Assembly: GCA_020723545.1 (NCBI GenBank)
Contig: DYIS01000033.1
Coordinates: 1 to 14,385 of the forward strand
Origin: Ktedonobacter racemifer
Lineage (GTDB): Bacteria; Chloroflexota; DTOL01; JACQYG01
DNA length: 14,385 nt
Direction: 5' to 3'
Of this stretch, positions 1 to 6,186 are shown piece after piece (positions within the stretch are counted from its first letter, which is position 1; each line of letters starts with the position of its first letter). The notes beneath the pieces were generated by a model. That model worked only from the letters and a program-made list of their open reading frames with translations. It was not told the DNA's origin and made no database searches. Both the position numbers and the translations under genes were made by a program.

Positions 1-2
1 AC

Positions 3-146
3 GGGGAGGGTGAGGGTGGGGGCGCCATTGACTACATCCTGGTGGGCCCGGGCCTCCAGGTCCAGAACGCCTGGGTAGTTCATGATGAAGCTAGAGCCTC
101 CGACCATAACCCGCTCGTGGTGCGGCTGCGCGTGGAGCCACTCTAG
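3..146 (+). CDS. C-terminal fragment of an endonuclease/exonuclease/phosphatase (EEP) superfamily protein
   Basis: The open frame enters from the left edge and stops with TAG at 144-146, so only the last 47 residues are visible. It reads a glycine-rich stretch, then IDYILVGPGLQVQNAWVV and, near the end, ASDHNPLVVRL. The IDYIL...SDHxPL pattern is the usual C-terminal signature of the EEP fold: the Asp-His of SDH belongs to the metal-dependent phosphodiesterase active site of this superfamily. The substrate (nucleic acid, lipid or other phosphoester) cannot be told from the tail. The stop lies 8 bases before the start of the serine hydrolase on the same strand, so the two may be co-transcribed. 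The superfamily assignment is fairly safe; the specific function is unknown. Confidence 0.7.
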   Translation, partial: GEGEGGGAIDYILVGPGLQVQNAWVVHDEARASDHNPLVVRLRVEPL

Positions 147-154
147 CTTGGTCT

Positions 155-1363
155 ATGGTGGTATCTATGGTTTCAAAGGAAAGGCACTTGTCGATCCTGC
201 TCCCTCGGGCCTCTGATCCACAGGCCCTGGGCCTATCGCCGGGACAACAGAGCGAGTTGGAATCAACCCTGGCTCAGGCTACGGGCACGGTCTTCCCGGC
301 GGCGGCCTGTATAGTGGCTTCTCGGGGGCAGGTGGTATTTCATCGGGCCTACGGCTGGTTGGACCCGGAGGATAGACAGGAGATCGCTCGACCAGATAGC
401 ATCTTCGACCTGGCCTCGCTGACCAAGCTTTTCGTCACCACGGCCTTCATGACCCTGGTGGAAGAGGGTCGAGTGCGGCTGGATCAGCCGGTCAGCACAG
501 TGATCCCGGATTTCATTGGCCTGCGACCTATCCAGGCCTATGACGACCCGCTGCAGCCGGGCGAGATGGTTCAGGTGGTGCCGCCCACCAACCGGCCGGC
601 GGATGCGGGCCAGGTCACCTTCTGGCACCTCCTGACCCACTCCTCAGGCCTGCCGGCCTGGCGACGGCTTTACGACCTGGGCACGCGGGAGGCTGTCGTC
701 GCCGCGGTGGTGGGGACTTATTTTTCTTACCCTGTGGGCACGCGGGTGCTCTACAGCGACCTGGGCCTGATCCTCCTGGGCCTGGCCATGGAGGAACTGA
801 GCGGCGAGCTGCTCCCGGTTTTCGTGCGTGAGGCGGTCTTAGAGCCTCTGGGCCTCAACGAGACGACCTATAACCCGCCGGAGGCCCTATTGCCCCGGGT
901 GGCCCCCACGGAGTTCTGTGCCTGGCGCCAGCGCCGCTTGCGTGGCGAGGTGCACGACGAGAACGCTGCGGCTATGGGTGGGATCAGCGGCCACGCCGGG
1001 CTCTTCTCCACCGCCCGAGAGGTGGCAGCCCTGGGGCAGCTTTACCTGGAGGGTGGCAAATTAGGCCCAGTGCGATTGTTGAGAGGTGGGACGGTGAGCG
1101 AGATGGTGCGGGAGCAGGTGGCCTCCCACGACGAACGGCGAGGCCTGGGCTGGATGCTGCGTTCGCTGGAGGGCTCATCCTGTGGACGTTACTTCTGCCC
1201 CCATTCCTATGGCCATACCGGCTTCACCGGGACGTCACTCTGGATTGAACCCCAGCGAGAGCTGGTGGTGGCCTTGCTCACCAACCGGGTCTACTATGGC
1301 CGGCACAACGCCCAAGAGATGCTTATGGTCCGTCAAAAAGTACACGAGGCGGTGTCGCGATGA
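155..1363 (+). CDS. Beta-lactamase-fold serine hydrolase (class C / AmiE-like), next to anmK
   Basis: This 402-residue protein belongs to the serine beta-lactamase / penicillin-binding-protein-like hydrolase family. The catalytic SxxK motif is S88-L-T-K91 (FDLASLTKLF), the second motif is Y200-S201-D202 (YxN-like) and the third is H354-T355-G356 in GHTGFTGT. The family-typical HDENA and GHAGLFSTA segments lie at about 268-287. No signal peptide is evident, so it is probably cytoplasmic or its real start differs; ATG at 155 and ATG at 167 are both possible and neither has a strong Shine-Dalgarno. Its stop overlaps the anmK start by 4 bp (ATGA). In Bacillus, a related hydrolase (AmiE/YbbE) sits among cell-wall recycling genes and acts as an N-acetylmuramoyl-L-alanine amidase. 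By context this one may act on muropeptides, but an esterase or peptidase role is equally compatible with the fold. Confidence 0.85.
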   Translation: MVVSMVSKERHLSILLPRASDPQALGLSPGQQSELESTLAQATGTVFPAAACIVASRGQVVFHRAYGWLDPEDRQEIARPDSIFDLASLTKLFVTTAFMTLVEEGRVRLDQPVSTVIPDFIGLRPIQAYDDPLQPGEMVQVVPPTNRPADAGQVTFWHLLTHSSGLPAWRRLYDLGTREAVVAAVVGTYFSYPVGTRVLYSDLGLILLGLAMEELSGELLPVFVREAVLEPLGLNETTYNPPEALLPRVAPTEFCAWRQRRLRGEVHDENAAAMGGISGHAGLFSTAREVAALGQLYLEGGKLGPVRLLRGGTVSEMVREQVASHDERRGLGWMLRSLEGSSCGRYFCPHSYGHTGFTGTSLWIEPQRELVVALLTNRVYYGRHNAQEMLMVRQKVHEAVSR

Positions 1364-2523
1364 AGGTGATCGGCCTCATGTCCGGCACCTCGGCCGACGG
1401 CATCGATGCCGTGCTGGTGGACATTTCAGAGGGCGTTGGCGATTTCCGGCTGCTGGCCTATGTCCACGAGCCGTACAGCGACGAAGTGCGCCGGCGGATT
1501 TTCCGCCTGTTCTCGCCCAAGAGGGGAGCCGTGGACCAGATCTGCCAGATGAATTTTCTGTTGGGTGAGCTCCTGGCTCGAGCCGCCCTGGAGGTGGTGG
1601 CAGCAGCGGGCCTCTCGCCGGAGGAGGTGGACCTCATCGGTTCCCACGGGCAGACCATCTGGCATGCGGTGGACGAGGACTCGCCGGTAAGGTCCACTCT
1701 TCAGATCGGGGAGCCCGGCGTCATTGTCGAACGCACCGGCATAACCACCGTGGCCGACTTCCGCACCCGCGACGTGGCCGCCGGCGGCCAGGGCGCTCCT
1801 TTGGTCAGCTACCTGGACCATCTGCTTTTCACCCAGGAGAGCCTGAACCGGACGGTGCAGAACATCGGCGGCATCGCCAACGTGACGGTTTTGCCCTCAC
1901 GGCAGAGCGGTGGCCAGCCCTTCGCCTTCGACACCGGGCCGGGGGTTATGCTCATCGACTACGCCGCCTCCCGCGCCACCGGCGGGCGCTGGCGCTACGA
2001 TCGGGACGGTGTCTTGGCCGCCACCGGCCAGGTTAGTGGGGCGCTGTTGGAGGAGTTGCTGGCCCATCCCTATCTGCAAAAGGGCCCGCCCAAGACCACG
2101 GGGCGGGAGGAGTTCGGGGTGCATTTCGGTGAAAAGGTCTGGACAAGAGGTCAGGAACTGGGGCTTGGAGCCGTCGACGTCGTGGCGACCCTGACTGCCC
2201 TTACGGTGGAGAGCATTGCCCGGGCGTATAGGGACTTCATACCTTTCTCTATAGATGAGGTTATCTTAGGCGGTGGAGGGAGCCATAACCCGATCCTGGT
2301 CCGCTCGTTGGCCCAACGTCTCCCTTTGACGCGTCTCCTGCGCCACGAGGATTTCGGCATCCCCGGCCGGGCCAAGGAGGCCATAGCCTTCGCGGCCTTG
2401 GCCTACGAGACGGTTCGAGGCCGCCCCAGTAACCTGCCCGGCTGCACTGGCGCCAGCCACCCGGTCATCCAGGGGAAAATAGTCCCCGGCCGTTTAGCAA
2501 TTGGTGTTCAGAAGCAGGCCTAA
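1360..2523 (+). CDS. anmK: Anhydro-N-acetylmuramic acid kinase
   Basis: AnmK hydrolyses and phosphorylates 1,6-anhydro-N-acetylmuramic acid with ATP to MurNAc-6-phosphate in cytoplasmic peptidoglycan recycling. The 387-residue length is normal for the family. Visible motifs are the N-terminal phosphate-binding loop GLMSGTSADGID (5-16), SHGQT (95-99), RDVAAGGQGAPL (137-148, containing the conserved Asp138 expected to act as base), NIGGIANVT (168-176), FDTGPGVMLID (190-200), KTTGREEFG (245-253) and the C-terminal ATP-site segment ILGGGGSHNP (302-311). The start ATG overlaps the upstream stop by 4 bp, so translation is probably coupled to the serine hydrolase. No MurQ etherase, which would follow in the pathway, is present in the window. 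The gene appears intact and ends where the convergent repeat-rich gap begins. Confidence 0.95.
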   Translation: MKVIGLMSGTSADGIDAVLVDISEGVGDFRLLAYVHEPYSDEVRRRIFRLFSPKRGAVDQICQMNFLLGELLARAALEVVAAAGLSPEEVDLIGSHGQTIWHAVDEDSPVRSTLQIGEPGVIVERTGITTVADFRTRDVAAGGQGAPLVSYLDHLLFTQESLNRTVQNIGGIANVTVLPSRQSGGQPFAFDTGPGVMLIDYAASRATGGRWRYDRDGVLAATGQVSGALLEELLAHPYLQKGPPKTTGREEFGVHFGEKVWTRGQELGLGAVDVVATLTALTVESIARAYRDFIPFSIDEVILGGGGSHNPILVRSLAQRLPLTRLLRHEDFGIPGRAKEAIAFAALAYETVRGRPSNLPGCTGASHPVIQGKIVPGRLAIGVQKQA

Positions 2524-2616
2524 GATAACTGCCTTCTGCGGGTAGGAGTTTATAACACCAGCTTAGCTCGACAATGTTACATTTCCCATAGCGCGGTCTC
2601 ACCGCAAAGACGCAAA

Positions 2617-2652
2617 GCCCCGATACATTACACAGAATCAAAGTATCAGGGC
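2617..2652. repeat. 36-bp hairpin element, copy 1
   Basis: The arms are GCCCCGATAC and GTATCAGGGC, 10 bp with one mismatch, around a 16-base loop ending in AGAATCAAA. It is a near-identical partner of 2725-2760, differing at two loop positions and one arm position. It could form a stem-loop in the anmK 3' untranslated region. Confidence 0.75.
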
Positions 2653-2658
2653 AGGGGA

Positions 2659-2689
2659 GACTCCCGGTGTCTGGCAGACACCGGGAGTC
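2659..2689. repeat. 31-bp perfect palindrome, copy 1
   Basis: The arm GACTCCCGGTGTCTG (15 bp) is followed by a single central base and its exact reverse complement; one more pair (A2658/T2690) extends it. The same palindrome recurs at 3855-3885, inside a gvpF/L gene, and at 11595-11625 with the centre base inverted, so it is a dispersed element and not a local terminator. Confidence 0.85.
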
Positions 2690-2724
2690 TTAACCAGATA
2701 GCAGATAGGAGCTCCGTGCTCCCT

Positions 2725-2760
2725 GCCCCGATACATCGCACAGAATCAAAGTATCGGGGC
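2725..2760. repeat. 36-bp hairpin element, copy 2
   Basis: The arms GCCCCGATAC and GTATCGGGGC pair perfectly over 10 bp around a 16-base loop. The arm nearest gvpK is the intact form, whereas copy 1 has one mismatch. Together the two copies bracket the 31-bp palindrome. Confidence 0.8.
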
Positions 2761-2806
2761 TCGGCGGTGAGGGGAGGCTTTTTTCAGGAAAGTCATTACA
2801 ACGCGG

Positions 2807-3175
2807 TCACAGCAGGTTGCCCAGGGGACCCAGGTTGAGGTTCAGGTCTTCGTCTTCCAGACCGAAGATCTGTTTTAGTTCCTCCATGCGCATGTCAAGC
2901 TTCATGAAGGTCTGTCCCAGCCGTTCGATCTCTTCCTCGCTCAAGGAGCCGCCCTCGATGCGCCGGATAGCCTGGTGCTCCATGAGCTGGCGCAGGAGCT
3001 CGATCAGGGTCAAGACGAGTTGGGCCAGCCCACGTTCCACATTTTGAGGGTCGACGTTGACCCGGCAGGGTAGGGCGCTTTCGGCCTGCTTTAGCTCGGC
3101 AGAGAAGGCCTCCAGGTCGCCCGGATCACACAACAGTTTTTCCCTCACCCGGCACTCTGCATCAGGCACGGCCAT
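2807..3175 (-). CDS. gvpK: Gas vesicle protein GvpK
   Basis: GvpK is a small soluble accessory protein needed for gas-vesicle formation. This 122-residue protein carries the family core almost entirely: a VNVDPQNVERGLAQLVLTLI segment (about 39-58), ELLRQLMEHQAIRR (59-72), IEGGSLSEEEIERLGQTFMK (73-92) and a C-terminal LNLNLGPLGNLL. The core is strongly helical with no membrane segment or signal peptide. It is the last gene of the minus-strand cluster. Its first 14 bases overlap the end of the preceding gvpF/L gene, which suggests coupled translation; the upstream purine stretch GGGGAAGAGAGAAAAG gives a weak to moderate ribosome site. Length and sequence look normal for GvpK. Confidence 0.95.
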   Translation of the reverse strand: MAVPDAECRVREKLLCDPGDLEAFSAELKQAESALPCRVNVDPQNVERGLAQLVLTLIELLRQLMEHQAIRRIEGGSLSEEEIERLGQTFMKLDMRMEELKQIFGLEDEDLNLNLGPLGNLL

Positions 3176-4031
3176 CTTTTCTCTCTTCCCCGTCCGTCGC
3201 CGGTATGCCTGTCGTCATAAAACTATACGCCGGCCAGGGGCCCGTGCAAAAAAAGCGCAGCGTCGGGTTGGCGGCGCTGAGGGCTTCCACCTCCCGCCGG
3301 AAGGCCGCTACCCGGTCTCGATCTATCAGGTAGGCGGCTTTGAGCAGCGAGCGAGGCGCGGCCAGCACCTGCCGGGTGCTCTCCGTCGCCAGGCGAGCCA
3401 GGGGGGTGTGAAGCGGCGCGACCAACGCCTCCGCCCACAGTCGCCGGGCCCGGGCCTGACGATCTTCCTCCAGTCGAGCCAGCAGGTAGGCACGACCGCT
3501 GACGGCCGACCGCCGACCGCGGAAAACACCTCGGCGGTCTGCGGTCTGCGGTCTGCGGTCGTCCCATAGCACCCACAGCCCCAGCTCCACCCGGCCGTGG
3601 ACTCGCTTCAGGCTGGTCACAAAGTCGGCATAGCGCGCCGCTAGGGCAGACTGGACGGCGGCTTCATTGGCGAGCACGGTGCCAAAACGCATAGGCAGGA
3701 CAGTGCGGCTTGCCATAAGGGCCTCCACAACCGCCTCATGCTGCCACAGGTTGTCCTCCGTCAGTGGGGCCTCGCCCGTGGTGAGGGGACTCACCACGGC
3801 CCCAATATCCTGGTAGGCGAGGCCGATGAGGGAGGCGCCCTCCAGACCCGTCAAGACTCCCGGTGTCTGGCAGACACCGGGAGTCTCCGAGTGGGTAGGG
3901 GCTGGCGCCCCCCTAACCCCCGGTGACACAAGGGGGGCCGAGGCCCCCCTAACCCCCGGTGTGACCGGTGGGCCTGCGGGTACAGGTGTTTCTGGCTGGT
4001 CGGTGATGGCGTACAGGTATAGGCTGCTCAT
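3162..4031 (-). CDS. gvpF: Gas vesicle protein GvpF/GvpL with two in-frame repeat insertions
   Basis: GvpF/L proteins are accessory proteins of gas-vesicle assembly; some contact GvpA. This 289-residue copy starts MSSLYLYAITDQ, has the family core VLPMRFGTVLANE (111-123), RVHGRVELGLWVLWDD (143-158), SGRAYLLARLEEDR (178-191), LLKAAYLIDRD (229-239) and ends with CTGPWPAYSFM (262-272). Two stretches look foreign to the family. Residues about 14-62 (PGVRGASAPLVSPGVRG...TPGVCQTPGV) are encoded by a palindrome and a C-rich direct repeat. Residues about 157-178 (RPQTADRRGVFRGRRSAV) are encoded by a heptamer inverted repeat. Both insertions keep the frame. The start overlaps the stop of the small GvpA-family gene by 4 bp (ATGA). 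F and L cannot be separated by eye. It may still be functional, because the inserts fall in linker-like places. Confidence 0.9.
   Translation of the reverse strand: MSSLYLYAITDQPETPVPAGPPVTPGVRGASAPLVSPGVRGAPAPTHSETPGVCQTPGVLTGLEGASLIGLAYQDIGAVVSPLTTGEAPLTEDNLWQHEAVVEALMASRTVLPMRFGTVLANEAAVQSALAARYADFVTSLKRVHGRVELGLWVLWDDRRPQTADRRGVFRGRRSAVSGRAYLLARLEEDRQARARRLWAEALVAPLHTPLARLATESTRQVLAAPRSLLKAAYLIDRDRVAAFRREVEALSAANPTLRFFCTGPWPAYSFMTTGIPATDGEERKDGRA
3494..3563. repeat. Heptamer inverted-repeat element inside gvpF/L
   Basis: On the plus strand, heptamers GCTGACG, GCCGACC, GCCGACC (3498-3518) are followed by a short AAAACACC-containing loop and then by GCGGTCT repeated three times plus GCGGTC (3534-3560). 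Left and right arms are roughly reverse complementary. The same architecture occurs at 5177-5240 in another GvpF/L gene. It is read through in frame. Confidence 0.8.
3855..3885. repeat. 31-bp perfect palindrome, copy 2, inside gvpF/L
   Basis: This copy has the same 15-bp arms (GACTCCCGGTGTCTG) and centre base as 2659-2689. Read on the minus strand in the gvpF/L frame it encodes ETPGVCQTPGV, absent from the other three GvpF/L proteins here. Confidence 0.85.
3907..3961. repeat. C-rich 19-bp direct repeat inside gvpF/L
   Basis: GCCCCCCTAACCCCCGGTG occurs exactly twice, at 3907-3925 and 3943-3961, offset by 36 bp (12 codons). It encodes the two PGVRGA peptide repeats near the N-terminus of the gvpF/L product. 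The adjoining GGGGGGCC and GGCCCCCC segments can also pair with each other. Confidence 0.8.
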
Positions 4032-4243
4032 TGGGTCATCGCCTCAACCGCCGCTTGTGCGGCGGCTTTCCGCATCCGTTCGACTGTTTCTACCGAACTC
4101 AGCAACACCTTAAGGCCGACATAGACCAGGTCTACGTTGGCCACGGAGAGGGTGATGTCGCCCCAGAGGACCACCCCTTTATCCAGGGCGCGGTCCAGGA
4201 GCTCTACCAGGGCGATATCCTGCTCATCCTGGTGCCGGCTCAT
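4028..4243 (-). CDS. Small GvpA-family gas vesicle protein (A/J/M/S type)
   Basis: This 71-residue protein has the compact GvpA-family core: LVELLDRALDKGVVLWGDIT, then LSVANVDLVYVGLKVLLSSV and a short basic/alanine tail. The helix-strand-strand-helix pattern and the LDRxLDKGVV signature are those of the shell-protein family, but GDITLSVANVDLVY differs from the classical shell-protein sequence (DAWVRVSLVGIELL). It resembles the minor paralogs (GvpM/S, or the secondary GvpA copies of enterobacteria) more than the main rib protein. A strong Shine-Dalgarno (GGAGGAGG, 6 bases before ATG 4243) supports the start, which lies 20 bp inside the upstream gvpF/L gene. The stop overlaps the next gvpF/L start by 4 bp. 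A role in initiation or as a minor shell part is plausible but not shown. Confidence 0.88.
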   Translation of the reverse strand: MSRHQDEQDIALVELLDRALDKGVVLWGDITLSVANVDLVYVGLKVLLSSVETVERMRKAAAQAAVEAMTQ

Positions 4244-5075
4244 GGGCTGCCTCCTCCAGTTGCAGGGCAGCGAAGTTATACGGGGGCCAGGGGCCGGTCA
4301 GTTCGTACTCGAACCCCTGGGCAGCGTAGGTCTCCCCCAGGGTCGCCAGGGCCGTCCGAAAGGCCTCCAGGTTGCCATCGTCCACCAGATAGGCTCCGTT
4401 GAGGACCATCTCGGCCTTGCGTCCGTGCACTGCTGGTGACTGCACCGGGTTGGGGACCGACTCCCGGGCACAGAGGCTCAGGCGTGCGTGGCTGGCTCGG
4501 ACACAGGCGTCCACCACCTGCCCCGCCTCTTCCTGCGCCGTCTGCTCCAGTTTCTTGCGCAGGAAATAGCCGGCCCCTGCCGAGGCCCGGGCGATCGCCT
4601 CACGTTGCGGGCGCAGGGCCTCGCTGCGCTCTTGTACCCATTCCACCAGCCGCCGGCGGTGGCAGAAGAGCTTCACCCCCCACTCGGTGGCCCCCCAAAG
4701 TCGCCTCATGGCATTGTCCAGGGCCTGGTAGTGCTGGGCCAGCAGTAGGAACAATCGCTCCTGGCTGGTATAGAGGGTACAAAACTTGAGGGGGATCAGC
4801 ACGTAGCCATTCAGGAGCCCGGCCAGGACCCTCTGATGGGCCAATACCCGAGCCTGGGCCCAGCCCGTATCCTGCAGGTTGGTTTGCAGCGCCTCCGGGC
4901 TGAATTCCGCCAGGGACACCGGGCTGACCACGGCCAGCAGGTCCCGGTGGGCCACCGTGTAGACCGGGGCCTGCGGAACGATGCCCTCGGTTGGCAGGTT
5001 GCCAGGCTCCCGACCCTGCCGGGACCGGGCTACGGCATAAACGTAGAAAGCGTGCTCGCTATCGTCTTGGCGCAT
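4224..5075 (-). CDS. gvpF: Gas vesicle protein GvpF/GvpL
   Basis: This 283-residue GvpF/L protein begins MRQDDSEHAFYVYAVARSR. It has the family landmarks YTVAHRDLLAVVSP (39-52), VLIPLKFCTLYTS (92-104, in place of the usual VLPVRFGTV) and the C-terminal signature LTGPWPPYNFA (259-269). The middle contains a basic helical stretch (CHRRRLVEWVQERSEALRPQ) typical of the GvpF C-terminal helical domain. The frame extends to a GTG at 5087, but ATG at 5075 has GGAG six bases upstream and is preferred. No repeat insertion is visible. It lies 14 bp after the GvpF-DnaJ fusion gene and overlaps the small GvpA-family gene by 20 bp. Divergence from the other three copies suggests old paralogs with separate jobs. 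Confidence 0.9.
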   Translation of the reverse strand: MRQDDSEHAFYVYAVARSRQGREPGNLPTEGIVPQAPVYTVAHRDLLAVVSPVSLAEFSPEALQTNLQDTGWAQARVLAHQRVLAGLLNGYVLIPLKFCTLYTSQERLFLLLAQHYQALDNAMRRLWGATEWGVKLFCHRRRLVEWVQERSEALRPQREAIARASAGAGYFLRKKLEQTAQEEAGQVVDACVRASHARLSLCARESVPNPVQSPAVHGRKAEMVLNGAYLVDDGNLEAFRTALATLGETYAAQGFEYELTGPWPPYNFAALQLEEAAHEPAPG

Positions 5076-5081
5076 GATGGT

Positions 5082-5085
5082 CTCC
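5082..5085 (-). promoter_or_regulatory. Shine-Dalgarno selecting ATG 5075
   Basis: GGAG on the minus strand lies six bases before ATG 5075. The longer GTG start at 5087 has no comparable site. This decides the start of the second gvpF/L gene. Confidence 0.6.
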
Positions 5086-5089
5086 ACTT

Positions 5090-6184
5090 CTATATTGCCC
5101 TTGTTCCCTGAACCGGCGCCTCCTGCCGGCGGATGGCGATGAGCAGAGTTCGCTCCACCGCCTCCCGGCTGAAGACGACCGCTGACGGCTGACCGCTGAC
5201 CGCTGGAGTTAACCGTCGGCGGTCGGCGGTCGGCGGTCGGTGGACATTCTCGGCGTAGGCCGTGAGGAGCCGGTAGGCTTGAGTCAGTTCAGCCATACGC
5301 GCCTCGGCCTCTGGGCTATTGGGGTTGTGATCGGGATGCAGTTGGCTGGCCAGCCGGTGATAGGCCCGTTTGATCTCTCCTGGAGTAGCTGTCTCCCCCA
5401 GACCCAACAGACACCGCGCCTCGTCCACCGCCTGGAAAGAAGGTATTTGCACCTCTACAGTGGCGAAGCTATAGGGCGGCAGGGGGCCCACGCAGCGGAA
5501 GCGGAGCCGGCCTCCGAACTCTTTGTCCAGCAGCTCTAGCCGTTGGTCCAGTGCCCTGCGGCCGGCCTCGTCCACCAGCAATGCCACATTGGCCACCATG
5601 CTGTCGTCCATCAGGGGGTTGACCACCAGATCCAGGGCCACCTCCTGCAACGATGGCAACAGGCGGTCTCGCAGAGCGGTGCGGCGCTGCGCCAGAGAAG
5701 CCTGGACCATCTGGCCGATGGCGATCCGCTCGGCGTCCGTAACGTTTGAAAGTTTAAACGTTTGAACGTTTGAACGCAGTTCATTGCCGATCTCCTGGAA
5801 AACCTCCTGGAGGTTCCAGAGGACCACCACCTCCATCTGTACCTGCCCCGCCAGTTTCTCTAGAGCGGCGCTGAAGACGGACTCTCCCTGCTCCAGGAGG
5901 TGGCGCACCCCGGACTCGTCGGACAAGACAGTGCCGAACTTGACCGGCAGAACAGCGAACTCTTGCATCACCGCCTCGACGACGCGCTGGTGGGCTACGA
6001 GGTAGCGGACCGCCTGGTCCCGCTTCAGACCCTGGTAATCCACCAAGGGGCTGGCGCTCACCACGGCGGCGAGATCGCGATGGGGAATAGAGTAGACCTC
6101 GTCGTGGTCGTCGTCCACTCCGCCCACATCAAAGATCGCCTGATCCCCTGTAGGGATAATCGCGTAGATGTACGTTGCAGCCAT
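5090..6184 (-). CDS. gvpF: GvpF/GvpL fused to a C-terminal DnaJ J domain
   Basis: This 364-residue protein has two parts. Residues 1 to about 248 are a complete GvpF/L: MAATYIYAIIP, YSIPHRDLAAVVSASPL (31-47), FAVLPVKFGTVLSDESGVRH (76-95), NVALLVDEAGR (199-209) and CVGPLPPYSFATVEV (231-245). Residues about 254-311 are a J domain: ARCLLGLGETATPGEIKRAY, then HRLASQLHPDHNP with the diagnostic HPD at 283-285, then AELTQAYRLLTAY. J domains stimulate the ATPase of Hsp70 (DnaK), so the fusion suggests delivery of gas-vesicle clients to DnaK. After the J domain come a low-complexity tract encoded by heptamer repeats (about 315-336) and a short basic tail. A second repeat insertion (SNVQTFKLSNV, 138-148) sits in the GvpF part. 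The gene starts 2 bp after the AAA+ ATPase stop, implying coupled translation. No DnaK gene is in the window. Confidence 0.92.
   Translation of the reverse strand: MAATYIYAIIPTGDQAIFDVGGVDDDHDEVYSIPHRDLAAVVSASPLVDYQGLKRDQAVRYLVAHQRVVEAVMQEFAVLPVKFGTVLSDESGVRHLLEQGESVFSAALEKLAGQVQMEVVVLWNLQEVFQEIGNELRSNVQTFKLSNVTDAERIAIGQMVQASLAQRRTALRDRLLPSLQEVALDLVVNPLMDDSMVANVALLVDEAGRRALDQRLELLDKEFGGRLRFRCVGPLPPYSFATVEVQIPSFQAVDEARCLLGLGETATPGEIKRAYHRLASQLHPDHNPNSPEAEARMAELTQAYRLLTAYAENVHRPPTADRRRLTPAVSGQPSAVVFSREAVERTLLIAIRRQEAPVQGTRAI
5177..5240. repeat. Heptamer inverted-repeat element inside the GvpF-DnaJ gene
   Basis: On the plus strand GCTGACG, GCTGACC, GCTGACC (5181-5201) are followed by a loop with GGAGTTAACC and then CGTCGGC, GGTCGGC, GGTCGGC, GGTCGG (5214-5240). 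The arms are near reverse complements. The element is related to 3494-3563 and encodes the TADRRRLTPAVSGQPSAV linker after the J domain. Confidence 0.8.
5743..5776. repeat. Octamer tandem repeat CGTTTGAA inside the GvpF-DnaJ gene
   Basis: There are four units of 8 bp (CGTTTGAA, AGTTTAAA, CGTTTGAA, CGTTTGAA) plus CG. It is A/T-rich against a GC-rich background and encodes SNVQTFKLSNV in the GvpF part. Confidence 0.85.
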
Positions 6185-6186
6185 TT

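Larger units (their letters stand above)
2524..2806. other. Convergent intergenic region filled with hairpin repeats
   Basis: This 283-bp gap separates the 3' ends of anmK (plus) and gvpK (minus). I see no gene in it. It holds a segment reading TCACCGCAAAGACGCAAAG (about 2599-2617), two copies of a 36-bp hairpin element (2617-2652 and 2725-2760) and one copy of a 31-bp palindrome (2659-2689) between them. GGGCAGGG (2649-2656) can also pair with CCCTGCCC (2721-2728). A T6 run at about 2779-2784 lies some 18 bases after the second hairpin, too far for a textbook intrinsic terminator. The region may still act as a two-way transcription stop between the convergent units. Confidence 0.7.

Noticed and set aside
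2725..2784. Intrinsic terminator of anmK
   Set aside because: The T6 run is about 18 bases beyond the stem, too far for a normal hairpin-T-tract terminator.
3162..4031. gvpF/L as pseudogene because of its repeat insertions
   Set aside because: The frame is open throughout, both ends match the family, and the gene is translationally coupled on both sides.
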